A DNA stretch of 64,000 nt from Palsa-1150 sp964531095 (GCA_964531095.1 CAZHED010000030.1:1-64000); one strand, 5' to 3'; counted from the stretch's first letter, positions 24,967 to 34,846 are shown. Numbers and translations: made by a program. The notes: a model not told the origin generated them from the letters alone.

Positions 24967-26183
24967 TCGCGACCCTTCGCGATGCGACGCGCCTGGCCTT
25001 CGGGGCGATCGTGCGCAACAAGCTGCGCGCTGCGCTGACGGTGCTCGGGATCTTCATCGGCATTACGGCGGTCGTCATCGTCACCGCGGCGGCCACGACG
25101 ACCACGGCGGTCGTCGGCGGCGAGATCGACAGCTTCGCGGCGAACGGCCTCTTCGTCTGGCCGCGGCCGGTGCAGGCCTCGGGGGCCAAGGCCAAAGTCG
25201 TCGGCCGATTGACCGAGGCCGACGGCCGAGCGATCGCGCGCGAAGCGGTGAGCGTTGCGAACGTCGCCCCCTGGCTCAACACCCAGGGGCAGGTCGTCTA
25301 CGCCGACAAGAACTGGGCAACGACCCTCATCGGCACGACGCTCGACTACTTGCCGATCCGACGCTTCACGATCGCCAAAGGGTCGGCCTGGACCGAGAGC
25401 GACGAGCTTCTGAAGACCAAAGTCTGCGTCATCGGCCAGACCGTGGCCACCAACCTCTTCGGCAACGAAGATGCGGTCGGTCGCATCATTCGCGTGGGGC
25501 GCTCGCCGTACACGGTCGTCGGGGTCCTCGGCGCGCGCGGTACGTCGCCTTTCGGCGAGGATCAGGACGACCGCGTCATGATGCCCATCGGCGCATTTCG
25601 CGCGCGGGTGATGCACACCGCGCCGGGCCGGACCGATCAGCTCATCGTGAGCGCCACGAGCGACCAGACGGTCAACCGGGCCAAGTCGCAGATTGAGAGC
25701 ATCTTGCGCCAGCGTCACCACCTCGACCCAGGGCGCGACGACTTCGAGGTCAGCACGCAGGCCGACATGCGCGAGACGACCGAGGGGATCATGGCGACGC
25801 TCTCGGCGCTGCTTCTTTCGGTTGCCGGGGTCAGTCTGCTCGTTGGTGGAATCGGCGTGATGAACATCATGCTGGTGAGCGTCGCCGAGCGAACGCGCGA
25901 GATCGGAATTCGCATGTCGATCGGCGCACGCGAGGGAGACATCCTCGTGCAGTTTCTGGTCGAGGCGATCGCGCTCACGATGATCGGCGGCGTGCTCGGG
26001 ATCGCGGCGGGCAGCGCGATCACTCTGGCCATCGGCCGTCTTCTGTCGTCGGCGATGGCCCCGAGCGCCACGGCGCTGGCGATCGCCGTCGGCACGAGCG
26101 TCGCCATCGGTACGTTCTTCGGCTTTCTGCCGGCGTGGCGCGCCGCGAAGCTGGACCCCATCGCCGCGCTGAGGGTCGAATGA
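24963..26183 (+). CDS. MacB-type ABC transporter permease, first copy
   Basis: 406 residues from a GTG that overlaps the previous stop as GTGA. The N-terminal TM segment (LTVLGIFIGITAVVIVTAA) is followed by a periplasmic MacB core domain (residues about 50-270), then three C-terminal TM segments. The FtsX-type region reads SVAGVSLLVGGIGVMNIMLV and TREIGIRMSIGAREGDIL, highly conserved in MacB permeases. The stop overlaps the next permease's start as ATGA. It likely extrudes a peptide, lipid or natural product by mechanotransmission through MacA and a TolC-like channel. The paralogue downstream shares the layout, so the complex could be a heterodimer. Confidence 0.92.
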   Translation: MIATLRDATRLAFGAIVRNKLRAALTVLGIFIGITAVVIVTAAATTTTAVVGGEIDSFAANGLFVWPRPVQASGAKAKVVGRLTEADGRAIAREAVSVANVAPWLNTQGQVVYADKNWATTLIGTTLDYLPIRRFTIAKGSAWTESDELLKTKVCVIGQTVATNLFGNEDAVGRIIRVGRSPYTVVGVLGARGTSPFGEDQDDRVMMPIGAFRARVMHTAPGRTDQLIVSATSDQTVNRAKSQIESILRQRHHLDPGRDDFEVSTQADMRETTEGIMATLSALLLSVAGVSLLVGGIGVMNIMLVSVAERTREIGIRMSIGAREGDILVQFLVEAIALTMIGGVLGIAAGSAITLAIGRLLSSAMAPSATALAIAVGTSVAIGTFFGFLPAWRAAKLDPIAALRVE

Positions 26184-27415
26184 AGCCGCTGCGCGCGCTG
26201 ATCGACGGCATCGCTTCGGCCCTGCGCGCGATCGTGCGCAGCCCGATGCGGGCGTCGCTCACCGTCCTCGGCATCCTCATAGGCGTCGCCGCCGTGATCA
26301 CCGTGACGGCGCTCGGATCCGGGGCGCGCGAGAACGTCTCCGGACAGATCCAGGCGATCGGGTCGAACTTCGTCATCATCTTCCCTCAAGCGTCGCAGGC
26401 ATCCGGAGCGCACGGCGCACAGGGGTCGGGCATGCGCCTCACCGAGGACGACGGCCGGGCGATTCTCAACGAATCGACGAGCGTCGTGGCGATCGCGCCG
26501 GCGCTTCGGTCGATGGTGCAGATCGTCTACGGCGACGAGAACTGGGCGACGAACGTCATCGGGACGACCCTGCCGTACTTCCAGGTGCGAAACTGGCCGG
26601 TCGAGCGCGGCGAGCTCTGGCAGCCGCACGACGAAGTGGTCAAGTCGAAAGTGGTCGTGATCGGGAGCACGGTCGCGAGGAACCTCTTTCGTGGCGAAGA
26701 CCCCGTGGGGCGCACCGTACGCCTCGGGCGCTACCCGTACCGCGTGGTCGGCGTGCTCGCGACCAAGGGTGAGGCGCCGTTCGGGGGCGACCAGGACGAC
26801 GCTGTGATCATGCCGTCGACCAGCTTTCGCGCGCGCATCATGCGAACACCGCCCGGGTTCGCGGGGGCGCTGATGGCGTCGGCCCGGTCGACCGAGGCGA
26901 CCGACGGCGCCGTGCGCCAGATCGACAGCATCTTGCGCCAGCGCCACCACATCGAAGAGGGGCGCGAGCCGGACTTCGTCATCCGCACGCAGAAGGAGTT
27001 CGCCGAGATGCAGGACCGGATCTACGGCATCTTGACGCTTCTCTTGGTCTTCGTGGCCGCGATCAGCCTCATCGTCGGCGGGATCGGCGTGATGAACATC
27101 ATGCTGGTCAGCGTGACGGAACGAACGAGGGAGATCGGCATTCGCATGGCCATCGGCGCGCGCGAGGGAGACATTCGAACGCAATTCTTGGCCGAGGCGG
27201 TCGTTCTGTCGCTTCTCGGCGGTCTCGCCGGCGTCGCGGTCGGGGCGCTCGCGACGGGCGTCCTCCAGAGTCTCCTCGAGTGGCACATGACCCTGGCGGC
27301 GCGTCCCATCGCCATCAGCATCGGCGTGAGCGCCGCGGTCGGGATCGGATTCGGGTTCTTCCCCGCGCGGCGCGCCGCCCGGCTCGATCCGATCGAGGCG
27401 CTGCGGCACGAGTGA
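26180..27415 (+). CDS. MacB-type ABC transporter permease, second copy
   Basis: 411 residues, paralogous to the preceding permease over nearly the full length: TM1 LTVLGILIGVAAVITVTAL, periplasmic core with NWATNVIGTTLPYF (upstream copy NWATTLIGTTLDYL), and the C-terminal AISLIVGGIGVMNIMLV and TREIGIRMAIGAREGDIR. The start ATG overlaps the upstream stop. Clear tandem duplication followed by divergence, which suits a heterodimeric exporter. The downstream TonB-receptor-like gene is 179 bp away with no coupling. Confidence 0.92.
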   Translation: MKPLRALIDGIASALRAIVRSPMRASLTVLGILIGVAAVITVTALGSGARENVSGQIQAIGSNFVIIFPQASQASGAHGAQGSGMRLTEDDGRAILNESTSVVAIAPALRSMVQIVYGDENWATNVIGTTLPYFQVRNWPVERGELWQPHDEVVKSKVVVIGSTVARNLFRGEDPVGRTVRLGRYPYRVVGVLATKGEAPFGGDQDDAVIMPSTSFRARIMRTPPGFAGALMASARSTEATDGAVRQIDSILRQRHHIEEGREPDFVIRTQKEFAEMQDRIYGILTLLLVFVAAISLIVGGIGVMNIMLVSVTERTREIGIRMAIGAREGDIRTQFLAEAVVLSLLGGLAGVAVGALATGVLQSLLEWHMTLAARPIAISIGVSAAVGIGFGFFPARRAARLDPIEALRHE

Positions 27416-27594
27416 GGGTTCAGCGCGCTCGTGTTCCCACGCGAGGTCTACAGGAGCGGCCACTATGCGCCGAACCGGGGTGTTCGACAGGGGCTAATGC
27501 GAGCATTCGGTGACGCGCGGCTTCCCTGCGGGCAATCGTCGCATGGGTGCTCGTCTCGTTGCGGGTCCGCCAGCGGCCGCTACTATGCCGCGCC

Positions 27595-29796
27595 GTGACG
27601 GCGTCGCTCGGCAAGCTCGCTCGGCGGACGCTTGCCGTGGTGGGCGCCGCGTCGTTGGCGCTCACGCCGCTGCGTGCTGCCGGTGCGCCCGCCGATGTCG
27701 TTCCGCCGCGTCGCCTCGACGTCGCCCCCGTGCCGTACCCGCCGGAGGGCCACGGCGACGCCTCGGTGGATCTGGCGATCGTCGTCGACCCCATCGGGGT
27801 GGTCACCGACGTTCGGGTTCGGCAGGGAGCGCCCCCCTTCGCTGACGCCGCGGCGGCCGCCGTCAAGACGTGGCGCTTCGCTCCGGCGACGCGAGACGAA
27901 ACGCCGATCGCGGCTCGGATCGCCGTGACCGTCACGTTTCGCGCCCCCCCGCCGGAGCCCCCTCCCGCTGCTCCGAGGGTCGAGGCGCAACCTTGGAAGC
28001 CACCTGTCCCGACGGCGGCGGCCGCGCCGGAGACCGAGCCACCGATCGACGTTTCGGTGAAGGGTCAGCGCGAGGAGCTCGGGACCAACCACATCCCCCG
28101 CGCCGAGGCGCAGCTCGTACCGGGCGCCTTCGGCGATCCGTTCCGCATCGTCGAGGCGCTGCCGGGGATGGCTCCTTATTTCAGCGGCCTTCCCTACTAC
28201 TACGTCCGCGGCTCGCCGCCGGAGACCGTTGGCTACTCGATCGACGGAATTCGTGTGCCGCTGCTCTTCCACGTCGGGGCGGGGCCTTCGACGATCGCGT
28301 CCCCCCTCGTCGACTCGGTCGATTTGTTTCCGGGCGCCTATCCGGCTCGCTATGGCCGATACGCGGGCGCCCTCATCGCCGGGGAGACGACGCCGCCCCG
28401 AGAAGACCAGGCGCGGGGCGAGGCGGGCGCACGCGTGTTCGACGCGCACGCGTTCGTCGAGACGCCGTTCGACGGCGGTGGAGGGACGGTTCTCGCCGCC
28501 GGCAGGTACTCGTACACCGACCTTCTCACATCGCTGATCGTTCCGGACTACAAGGTTGGATATTGGGATTACCAGTTCCGCATCTCTCATCGAGTGGCCG
28601 ACAGAGACACCCTTTCGCTCTTCGTCTTCGGCTCCCACGACGAGCTCGCGTACAAGGGATCGCCGACGTTTCATATCGAGTATCACAGGGCGGACTTGCG
28701 CTACGACCACGCGCTCGCTGACGGTGGGCACGTGCGCGTCGCGGGCACGTTCAGCTACGACGACACGCTGACCGCATTGCAGACCGACACCGGCGCGGGG
28801 GCGAGCGCGGCATTCAAGGGGCCGGGCGGTCGGATCCGAACCGAGATCGAGCAGCGGGTGTCCAATCGCGCGCTCGTGCGCGCGGGGGCGGACGTCGGCG
28901 TCACCCGGTTCTCCGTGGACGACTACGAGGGCATCGTTCGCCCCGCGCACACCGATGTGGAAGGAGGCCTCTATGCCGACGTCGTCTGGCGCGCGACCGA
29001 CCGAGTCGAGATCGTTCCCGGCTTTCGCTTCGACGGCTACCACGCCCGCGGGCAAACGGCCTGGGCTCCGCAGCCGCGGCTGTCGACGAAGGTTCGGATC
29101 TTGCCGAACCTGCTGTGGATCTCGGCACTCGGTGTAGCGCACCAAGAGCCCACGGAAGAAGTGTTCATCCCATCCAAGATCCCCGACCCGATCGTGAGTC
29201 TGTCGGGGGGGAATAGCTACCAGTTCTCGGAGGCGATCGAGGCCAGGCTTCCGTCGAGCATCCGAGCGAGGGTAACTGGGTTCTACTCGGGGCTCGTCGC
29301 GGACCACCTTTCGGGCGAGGACCGAAGCGAGGGCATCGAGGTGTTTCTCCGGCGTGACTTCACGCGCCGGCTGGGCGGGTTCGTGTCGTATACGCTGTCG
29401 CGATCGGACGCAATCTCCGGCGCGCAGACATCCCGATCGGTTTGGGACCGAACGCATCTGCTCTCGGTCGTCCTCGGTTACGACCTCGGCTCGGAATGGC
29501 GCATCGGCACGCGGTTCTTTTTCGAGTCGGGCCGGCTGTACCGTGCCGTCTGCGCTGACTGCGCGATCGCGTACACGGCGACCGGCCAGCTACCTCCATT
29601 TTACCGGCTGGACGCACGCATCGAAAAGAAGTGGTCTCTGTCGAACGGAAAGTGGCTGCGCGCGACGCTTGAGTGCTTCAACGTGTTCGACAAGCCCGAG
29701 CCAATCTTCGCGGACTATTCGCTTCGCGACGGGCTCGTCGTCCGCACGCAAAGCCCGATCATCCTTCCGAGCATCGGGCTCGAGGGGGGCTTTTGA
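27595..29796 (+). CDS. TonB-dependent receptor with N-terminal TonB C-terminal domain
   Basis: 733 residues from GTG 27595, preferred over GTG 27547 because it leaves a clean signal peptide (LAVVGAASLALTPLRAAGA). Residues about 30-115 are a TonB C-terminal-like domain (SVDLAIVVDPIGVVTDVRV and WRFAPATRDETPI). After a Pro-rich linker comes a plug domain (ALPGMAPYFSGLPYYYVRG and DSVDLFPGAYPARYGRY) and a roughly 500-residue beta barrel that ends in aromatic-rich strands. A receptor that brings its own TonB-like domain is unusual outside myxobacteria; the domain could mimic or replace an energy transducer, or serve as a signalling or sorting domain. The ligand is unknown. It lies downstream of the MacAB operon. 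Confidence 0.85.
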   Translation: MTASLGKLARRTLAVVGAASLALTPLRAAGAPADVVPPRRLDVAPVPYPPEGHGDASVDLAIVVDPIGVVTDVRVRQGAPPFADAAAAAVKTWRFAPATRDETPIAARIAVTVTFRAPPPEPPPAAPRVEAQPWKPPVPTAAAAPETEPPIDVSVKGQREELGTNHIPRAEAQLVPGAFGDPFRIVEALPGMAPYFSGLPYYYVRGSPPETVGYSIDGIRVPLLFHVGAGPSTIASPLVDSVDLFPGAYPARYGRYAGALIAGETTPPREDQARGEAGARVFDAHAFVETPFDGGGGTVLAAGRYSYTDLLTSLIVPDYKVGYWDYQFRISHRVADRDTLSLFVFGSHDELAYKGSPTFHIEYHRADLRYDHALADGGHVRVAGTFSYDDTLTALQTDTGAGASAAFKGPGGRIRTEIEQRVSNRALVRAGADVGVTRFSVDDYEGIVRPAHTDVEGGLYADVVWRATDRVEIVPGFRFDGYHARGQTAWAPQPRLSTKVRILPNLLWISALGVAHQEPTEEVFIPSKIPDPIVSLSGGNSYQFSEAIEARLPSSIRARVTGFYSGLVADHLSGEDRSEGIEVFLRRDFTRRLGGFVSYTLSRSDAISGAQTSRSVWDRTHLLSVVLGYDLGSEWRIGTRFFFESGRLYRAVCADCAIAYTATGQLPPFYRLDARIEKKWSLSNGKWLRATLECFNVFDKPEPIFADYSLRDGLVVRTQSPIILPSIGLEGGF

Positions 29797-29808
29797 TCGC
29801 GGGTACGG

Positions 29809-29831
29809 CCCGTGGCCAAACGATCCACGGG
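29809..29831. terminator. Bidirectional hairpin terminator
   Basis: A perfect 7-bp stem (CCCGTGG/CCACGGG) with a 9-base loop fills most of the 35-bp gap between the convergent TonB-receptor and FAD-protein genes. No clear U-tract, but the placement exactly between two stop codons supports terminator function. Confidence 0.55.
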
Positions 29832-31259
29832 TCACGCGGTCAGCGCCCCCGCCTCGATCACGCGTGTCGATCGCCCGATCGCGTCGATCCCCGCGCCGCC
29901 GCGCTCGCCGGCGATCATTTGCATGGCCGCCTTCATCCCCATTTGCATCGCCGCATCCATGAACACGTACCGAAACAGCCCCTGCCGGCCCGCCGAACGA
30001 ACGTTTGCGAACGCGGCGACCTGGGCGAGCAGCGTCTGCCGGTCGCGCTCGTAGCCGAGGTGATAGACGGGATAGCCGTGGGTGACACGGACGACGAACG
30101 ACGAGAGTACGTCTTGCACCGGCATTCCGAGCCCGTCGAGCTCGGAAAGCATGCGCGTTCGTAGCTCGGCATCCCCCGCCTTCCACGTCCCGTCGCCGAC
30201 GTCGCACGGCACTTCGAGCATGATCGACGTGCGCCCCTCCGGAGCCATGAAGGGGCTGCGGCGCTTGGGCTCCTGGATTCGCGACATCGTCAGATCGCCG
30301 CTCGCCACGTACATCCATGTGTTCTCCGAGAAATCGCGGCGGGCGAGCATCAAGTTGACGAACGCGAGCGCTCGAAAGCGGAGTCGGCACGCGGCCGCTT
30401 CGACCTCCGCCGGCGCGTCCGGGCGAAGCATGCGCGCGAGCTCCGGCAAGGGCACTGTCGACAGGATCTCGCCTGCCGGGATGCGCTCCGCGCCGCGCGG
30501 ACCCTCGACCAGAACCGCCGTCACCCGCTCGCCCGTCGTCTCCAAGCCGGCGACGCGCGTCGATGCGCGAACCTCTCCGCCTCGCGAGATCACTTCGTCG
30601 GCCATCGTGCGGTAGAGCTGGCCCATGCCGTGGCGCGGGTAGCGGTAGCGCCGCGCGTACGTGCGCACCGGGGTTCTGCGCAGGCGCAGCATGCGCATCG
30701 CGACGTCGCGCAGGTCGAGGAGGGAGATGCGCTCCTGGGCCCAGTCCGCCGAGATGAGCCTCGGGTCCACGCCCCAGAGCTTGCGCGTATAGGGGCCGAA
30801 AAAGGCGTCGTAGAGTGGGCGGCCGAACCTCGATATCACCCAGTCTTCGAAGCTTCGATCTTCTCGTGGCGAGAGGTGAGCATGCGCGCGGGCGGTCGCC
30901 CAACCGGCGATCGCGCCCACGTTTTCGCGGATTCCGAGATTGCGCACGATGTCGACCGCTTCGAGCGGGTAACGGAAGCGACGACCCCGGTAAAGCACGA
31001 CGCTGCGCCGCTCCCCGGACATTAGGTCGTCGCCCAGCAACTTCTCCAACCAGCGTGTCAGCGCGGCGTCCCCGGAGACGAAGCGGTGGCCGCCGAGGTC
31101 GAAGCTCCACCCGTCGCGCTCGTGGGTCGCGCACAGGCCTCCGACCAGCGGCTCGCGTTCGAGCACGATGGGCTTCTCTCCGAATTGGCAGAGTTGCCAC
31201 GCCGCCGCCAGCCCGCACGGGCCACCTCCGAGAACGATGAAGGGGTCTCTACCGGTCAC
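29832..31259 (-). CDS. FAD-dependent protoporphyrinogen-oxidase/UDP-galactopyranose-mutase-like protein
   Basis: About 475 residues from GTG 31259; GTG 31271 and longer frames to 31415 are possible but would extend into the upstream acyltransferase gene. The dinucleotide-binding motif is FIVLGGGPCGLAAAW, right at the N-terminus, followed by VLEREPLVGGLCAT and FDLGGHRF, as in amine-oxidase-like flavoproteins. A substrate domain includes LWGVDPRLISADWAQERIS. The C-terminus holds GLFRYVFMDAAMQMG and an Ile/Gly-rich end. Relatives act in sugar or lipid metabolism and lie next to polysaccharide genes. The PlsC acyltransferase upstream suggests a lipid-linked or glycolipid pathway. The substrate is not predictable. 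Confidence 0.82.
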   Translation of the reverse strand: MTGRDPFIVLGGGPCGLAAAWQLCQFGEKPIVLEREPLVGGLCATHERDGWSFDLGGHRFVSGDAALTRWLEKLLGDDLMSGERRSVVLYRGRRFRYPLEAVDIVRNLGIRENVGAIAGWATARAHAHLSPREDRSFEDWVISRFGRPLYDAFFGPYTRKLWGVDPRLISADWAQERISLLDLRDVAMRMLRLRRTPVRTYARRYRYPRHGMGQLYRTMADEVISRGGEVRASTRVAGLETTGERVTAVLVEGPRGAERIPAGEILSTVPLPELARMLRPDAPAEVEAAACRLRFRALAFVNLMLARRDFSENTWMYVASGDLTMSRIQEPKRRSPFMAPEGRTSIMLEVPCDVGDGTWKAGDAELRTRMLSELDGLGMPVQDVLSSFVVRVTHGYPVYHLGYERDRQTLLAQVAAFANVRSAGRQGLFRYVFMDAAMQMGMKAAMQMIAGERGGAGIDAIGRSTRVIEAGALTA

Positions 31260-31351
31260 GCGGTCGGACACACCGGCTTTTACCACGCTGCTTGCCTTGA
31301 AGGACGTCCGCCGAACGGGCGTCTCGTGATTGCGTGGGGCCGAGCCGCCGA

Positions 31352-32251
31352 CTACGTCACCCGCGCTCGAATCGCCCTTTCCTCCTGCCCGAGCTTGGCA
31401 ATTTCTTCCACGCACCGCTCCGCGATGAGCCGGTACGTGCGCGGGCTCTCCGCCTGATCCATCAGCGGCCCGAACGCGATCGGCGCGCCGAACACGATAT
31501 GGATTGGTGTGCCCCTGCCGGTGAGGCCGCCGGCGACTTGCTTGACCAAGTCATTGCCCAGCCCGTTGACGAAGACCGGTACCACCGGGACGCGAGCCTT
31601 GCGAATCACGCGGCCCACGCCGCTCTGCGCGGGCAGCAGCGCGTAAGGATCGTCGTCCTTCTTGCGTGTGCCCTCGGGGTGGATGCCCACGAAAAATCCG
31701 CCTCGCCGCAAGAGCGCCGCAAGCTCGTCGAGCCCCGCGAGGTTGAGAGCGGCGCGCTTCTTGTCGCGAAAGATCGGCGGGTACATCGCAAAGAAGCTCA
31801 TCACGCCGTTGACCAGCGGACCGAGCGGGTTGTCGTAGAAGAACTCCGACCGAACCGGGAACAAGATGCGGTGCGGGAGGCCGCGCGAGACGAGCTCGGC
31901 GACCGTCACGTAGAGGTCGAAAAGCGACCGATGATTCGCGACGCACACGATGCTCCCGGAGCGGTTCCATGGCGGCAGGCGGTCCAGCCCGTGCACGTGA
32001 CGCAAGCTTGCGGTGGCAGAGCGGATCCACCACTGCCCGACGCTTCGCTGGAGCCATCGGATCGCGTGGTCGAGCGCGCCAGGGCGTAGGCTCGCGCGGA
32101 TCATGCGAATCTGAGCCCGCTCGAGCGGGGTGAGCACGGGAGGAGAGCCGTTGCTGGCGAGCCGCCGAGGTCGCGCTTCGGGTGCGGCCTCGTCGACCCG
32201 TCCGCGGAGCTCGGCATGGGCTGACGCCGTTTCTGTCACGGGCTGCGTCAT
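31352..32251 (-). CDS. 1-acylglycerol-3-phosphate acyltransferase-like (PlsC family)
   Basis: 299 residues. The acyltransferase HX4D motif is H107-RSLF-D112 (ANHRSLFDLY), and a second block HPEGTRKKDD lies near residue 195, the two catalytic signatures of PlsC-type enzymes. A conserved VPVVPVFVNGLG follows. The N-terminal 45 residues are polar and Ala/Arg/Pro-rich, an extension beyond the usual 240-residue PlsC. It may acylate glycerol phosphate, a lysophospholipid or a glycolipid. It lies directly upstream of the FAD protein on the same strand with 92 bp between, so the two may be cotranscribed. Confidence 0.88.
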   Translation of the reverse strand: MTQPVTETASAHAELRGRVDEAAPEARPRRLASNGSPPVLTPLERAQIRMIRASLRPGALDHAIRWLQRSVGQWWIRSATASLRHVHGLDRLPPWNRSGSIVCVANHRSLFDLYVTVAELVSRGLPHRILFPVRSEFFYDNPLGPLVNGVMSFFAMYPPIFRDKKRAALNLAGLDELAALLRRGGFFVGIHPEGTRKKDDDPYALLPAQSGVGRVIRKARVPVVPVFVNGLGNDLVKQVAGGLTGRGTPIHIVFGAPIAFGPLMDQAESPRTYRLIAERCVEEIAKLGQEERAIRARVT

Positions 32252-32348
32252 CGTTCGGCGCGCACGGTACCACGGGGCCGGCCGGTCCCGAGCGCCGCCC
32301 CGACGCGGGCTTTGTGGACGCGCCGGGGCGGCGACGGGAAGGCCGGAC

Positions 32349-33539
32349 TCACGGACAATTGATGGGCGCGGTCGAAGGGATCCACTTGGGCAGCGCGTAC
32401 ATGGCGCCCGATGACATCAACGTGCCGGGGTGTGCCGTGTGGCCAGCCGTGGTGGTCGAGTCGGCCGCGGTCATTCCGGTCGTCTCGTCGAACTTCCAGT
32501 AGCCGACCAGACCCGTCTCGTTGCCGACGAGGGTCTTGTGCATCGTGCTCTGGATGTCCGTCGCCGAACGGGCGACGCTCCAAACGCGGAACTCGTCCAT
32601 GTCGCCGTTGAAGTAGGCGCCGCGCGGGTTTCCGCCGATCGTGAGCTGGGTCTTGTCGGTCGCCAGCATTCCCCCTGCCATCTTCGAGGCCGCCTGCATC
32701 CCATTGACGAACGCCCGAACGGCGGTGCCGTCCCACGTCAGCGCGAAGTGAACCCACTGCGCCGTGCCGGGGTTGGTGATGCCGCTCGGCTGGTTGTCGT
32801 TGTCGAAGGTCCCGTTCGTGTAGGGGTCGATGGTACCCATGGCAGCCGTCTGGGTCGTGCCGAAATCGAAGCCGAAGCCACCATTGCTCACGGCCTGGTC
32901 TCCGTATTCGAACATCGTGTTTGCATCGCCCTTCCAGCTCGTCGGCAGCACGTAGGCCCACCATTCGATGGTTCGATTCGTGTTGCCCAGCGGGAGGTCG
33001 GCCGCCAGATCGACCATGACCCGCTGCGCTGCAGGGTCGGCGTTCGTGGCGACATTGAGGTCGAGAGAAATCGCCATCCCGGCGCAGCTCCCGCCGTCCC
33101 CGCCACCGCCACCGCCTTCGCCCGCGTGCCCCGCGTCGCCCGCGTCGCCGCCGCCACTGGAAGCGCCGCTGCTGGACCCGCCATCGTTGGAAGCGCCGCT
33201 GCTGCTCGACGCGCCGCTGCTACTGGAAGCGCCGCTGCTCGAGCTGCTTGCGCCAGAGCTGCTGTTGCTTCCCGATCCGCTGCTGCTGCTGCTGCTTCCC
33301 GATCCGCTGCTGGAACCGCTGCTCGCGCCGGAACTGCTGCTGCTGTCCGACCCGCTGCTGCTACCGGTGCCGCTGCTGCTGCTTCCCGATCCGCTGCTGC
33401 TGCCGCCGCTGCTGCTCGACGAGCCCGTGCCGTTGCCGTTGCCGTTGCCGCCGGAGGAATCGCTTCCGCACGAAGTCGCCCAAGCAAGGGCGGAACCGGA
33501 GAGGACGGCGACTGCTACCGAAATGCGTTTCCTGGACAT
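32349..33539 (-). CDS. Surface lipoprotein with Ser/Gly tether and LamG-like domain
   Basis: 396 residues. The signal ends in LAWATSC, a lipobox. Residues 27-125 are almost only Ser and Gly, with some Asn/Ala/Asp, a flexible tether encoded by repetitive trinucleotides. The C-terminal 240 residues form a concanavalin-like/LamG jelly roll: RTIEWWAYV, QWVHFALTWDG and GYWKFDETTG are typical strands. Such domains bind polysaccharide or protein ligands. A lipidated, tethered lectin-like protein fits cell-surface adhesion or matrix binding. It resembles the lipoprotein at 41.9-43.0 kb in design. Confidence 0.82.
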   Translation of the reverse strand: MSRKRISVAVAVLSGSALAWATSCGSDSSGGNGNGNGTGSSSSSGGSSSGSGSSSSGTGSSSGSDSSSSSGASSGSSSGSGSSSSSSGSGSNSSSGASSSSSGASSSSGASSSSGASNDGGSSSGASSGGGDAGDAGHAGEGGGGGGDGGSCAGMAISLDLNVATNADPAAQRVMVDLAADLPLGNTNRTIEWWAYVLPTSWKGDANTMFEYGDQAVSNGGFGFDFGTTQTAAMGTIDPYTNGTFDNDNQPSGITNPGTAQWVHFALTWDGTAVRAFVNGMQAASKMAGGMLATDKTQLTIGGNPRGAYFNGDMDEFRVWSVARSATDIQSTMHKTLVGNETGLVGYWKFDETTGMTAADSTTTAGHTAHPGTLMSSGAMYALPKWIPSTAPINCP

Positions 33540-33792
33540 GGAGTGTCACCTTCCCAAAAAGACGACGCGCGGCTGAGGCGCCCGACGTGGATGTTCCCGG
33601 AGAGTGGCCACACCCCGAATGGTTCGAAAGAGCGGCCAAAAGCCGGCGCAGTATGCCGCGCGGGAGCCGGCAATGCCATCAAGAACCAGCTCCGCCGTCG
33701 AAGAAAATTGTGCCCGAAAAGGGGCCTTCCATCCTAGGAACGCGCCGCAAGCCAATCTTTACTCGCTTCGCCCACTCGGATAGAGGAGCGAG

Positions 33793-34788
33793 ATGACGAC
33801 CAGGTCCAAACGCATCCTCGTCACCGGCGCCACAGGAAAGGTCGGGCGAGCCTTTATCCAACGTTTCCTGGCTGATCCTCGATTCGACAGCTTCACCGTG
33901 CGGGCTCTATGCCACAACCGCAAGCTCGATCCGCATCGCCGTGTCGAGATGGTCAGCGGTTCGATTCAGGACCGGCAAGTGGTCGACACTGCTGTGGCTG
34001 GCGTTTCGCACGTGCTGCACCTCGCCACGAGCAAAGAAACGCCCGACAGCGTGATGGACGTCGCCGTCAAGGGGATGTTCTGGCTGCTCGAGGCCTGTCG
34101 GACGAGCCCCTCCTTCGAACAACTCATCCTGATCGGGGGCGACGCCGGTATGGGCCACTTCTTCTATCCCCACCCGATTCCGGTGACCGAAACGCAAAAA
34201 CACAGCGCTTACCCGGGATGCTACGCGCTCTCCAAGGTCCTCGAAGAGGTCATGCTCGAGCAATACTACATTCAGTATGACCTCAATGGGTGCTGCTTGC
34301 GGGCGCCCTGGATCATGGAGAAAGACGACTTCCGATATCAGCTGTCTTTCGGAGAGGATGTCTTCGGTGGCCCGCGCTGGCGCGACCTCGTCGGCGCGGA
34401 AAAAGCCGACCAGTACGTCGCGACGAAGGCCGTTCCCGTCATGCTCGACCCGGATGGCAAGCCCGTGAAGCGAAACTTCGTGCACGTCGACGATCTGATC
34501 GACGCGATCTCGCTCTCGATCGATCACCCCAGAGGTCGCAAGCAGACATTCAACGTCTGCATGAACGAGCCGGTTGACTACGGCGAACTCGGGGCCTATC
34601 TGGCAAAGTCGCGTGGGCTGCCCAACGTCCCGGTTCGCACGAGCTTCTATTCGACGTGGCTCGATAACAGCAAAGCCAAGTTCCTGCTCGGCTGGCGACC
34701 TGAGTACGACTTGAAGAAGATGACGGACGCCGCCTGGGAGTACAAGCGCGCCCCCGACGATCCGCGCGTCGTCTGGTACCCCGGTTAG
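33793..34788 (+). CDS. NAD-dependent epimerase/dehydratase (extended SDR)
   Basis: 331 residues. The Rossmann motif GATGKVG (G12xxG15xxG18) is at residues 12-18, and the catalytic tyrosine and lysine lie in YALSK (about residue 144). A further VKRNFVHVDDLIDAI is the conserved interaction block of sugar epimerases. Extended SDRs of this type act on nucleotide sugars, but this one could use other substrates. A gagcg patch about 5 bases before the start is a weak ribosome site. It is flanked on the right by a palindromic element and the convergent DUF1552 gene. It has no clear operon partner. Confidence 0.88.
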   Translation: MTTRSKRILVTGATGKVGRAFIQRFLADPRFDSFTVRALCHNRKLDPHRRVEMVSGSIQDRQVVDTAVAGVSHVLHLATSKETPDSVMDVAVKGMFWLLEACRTSPSFEQLILIGGDAGMGHFFYPHPIPVTETQKHSAYPGCYALSKVLEEVMLEQYYIQYDLNGCCLRAPWIMEKDDFRYQLSFGEDVFGGPRWRDLVGAEKADQYVATKAVPVMLDPDGKPVKRNFVHVDDLIDAISLSIDHPRGRKQTFNVCMNEPVDYGELGAYLAKSRGLPNVPVRTSFYSTWLDNSKAKFLLGWRPEYDLKKMTDAAWEYKRAPDDPRVVWYPG

Positions 34789-34846
34789 TAGCCAAGGCTG
34801 ACACGACCCAAGGAAATTGAAACCCGCTTAGACGCTACTCCAAGTC

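Noticed and set aside
33120..33460. CRISPR-like or satellite repeats on the plus strand
   Set aside because: They are Ser/Gly tether codons of a minus-strand lipoprotein with no spacers.
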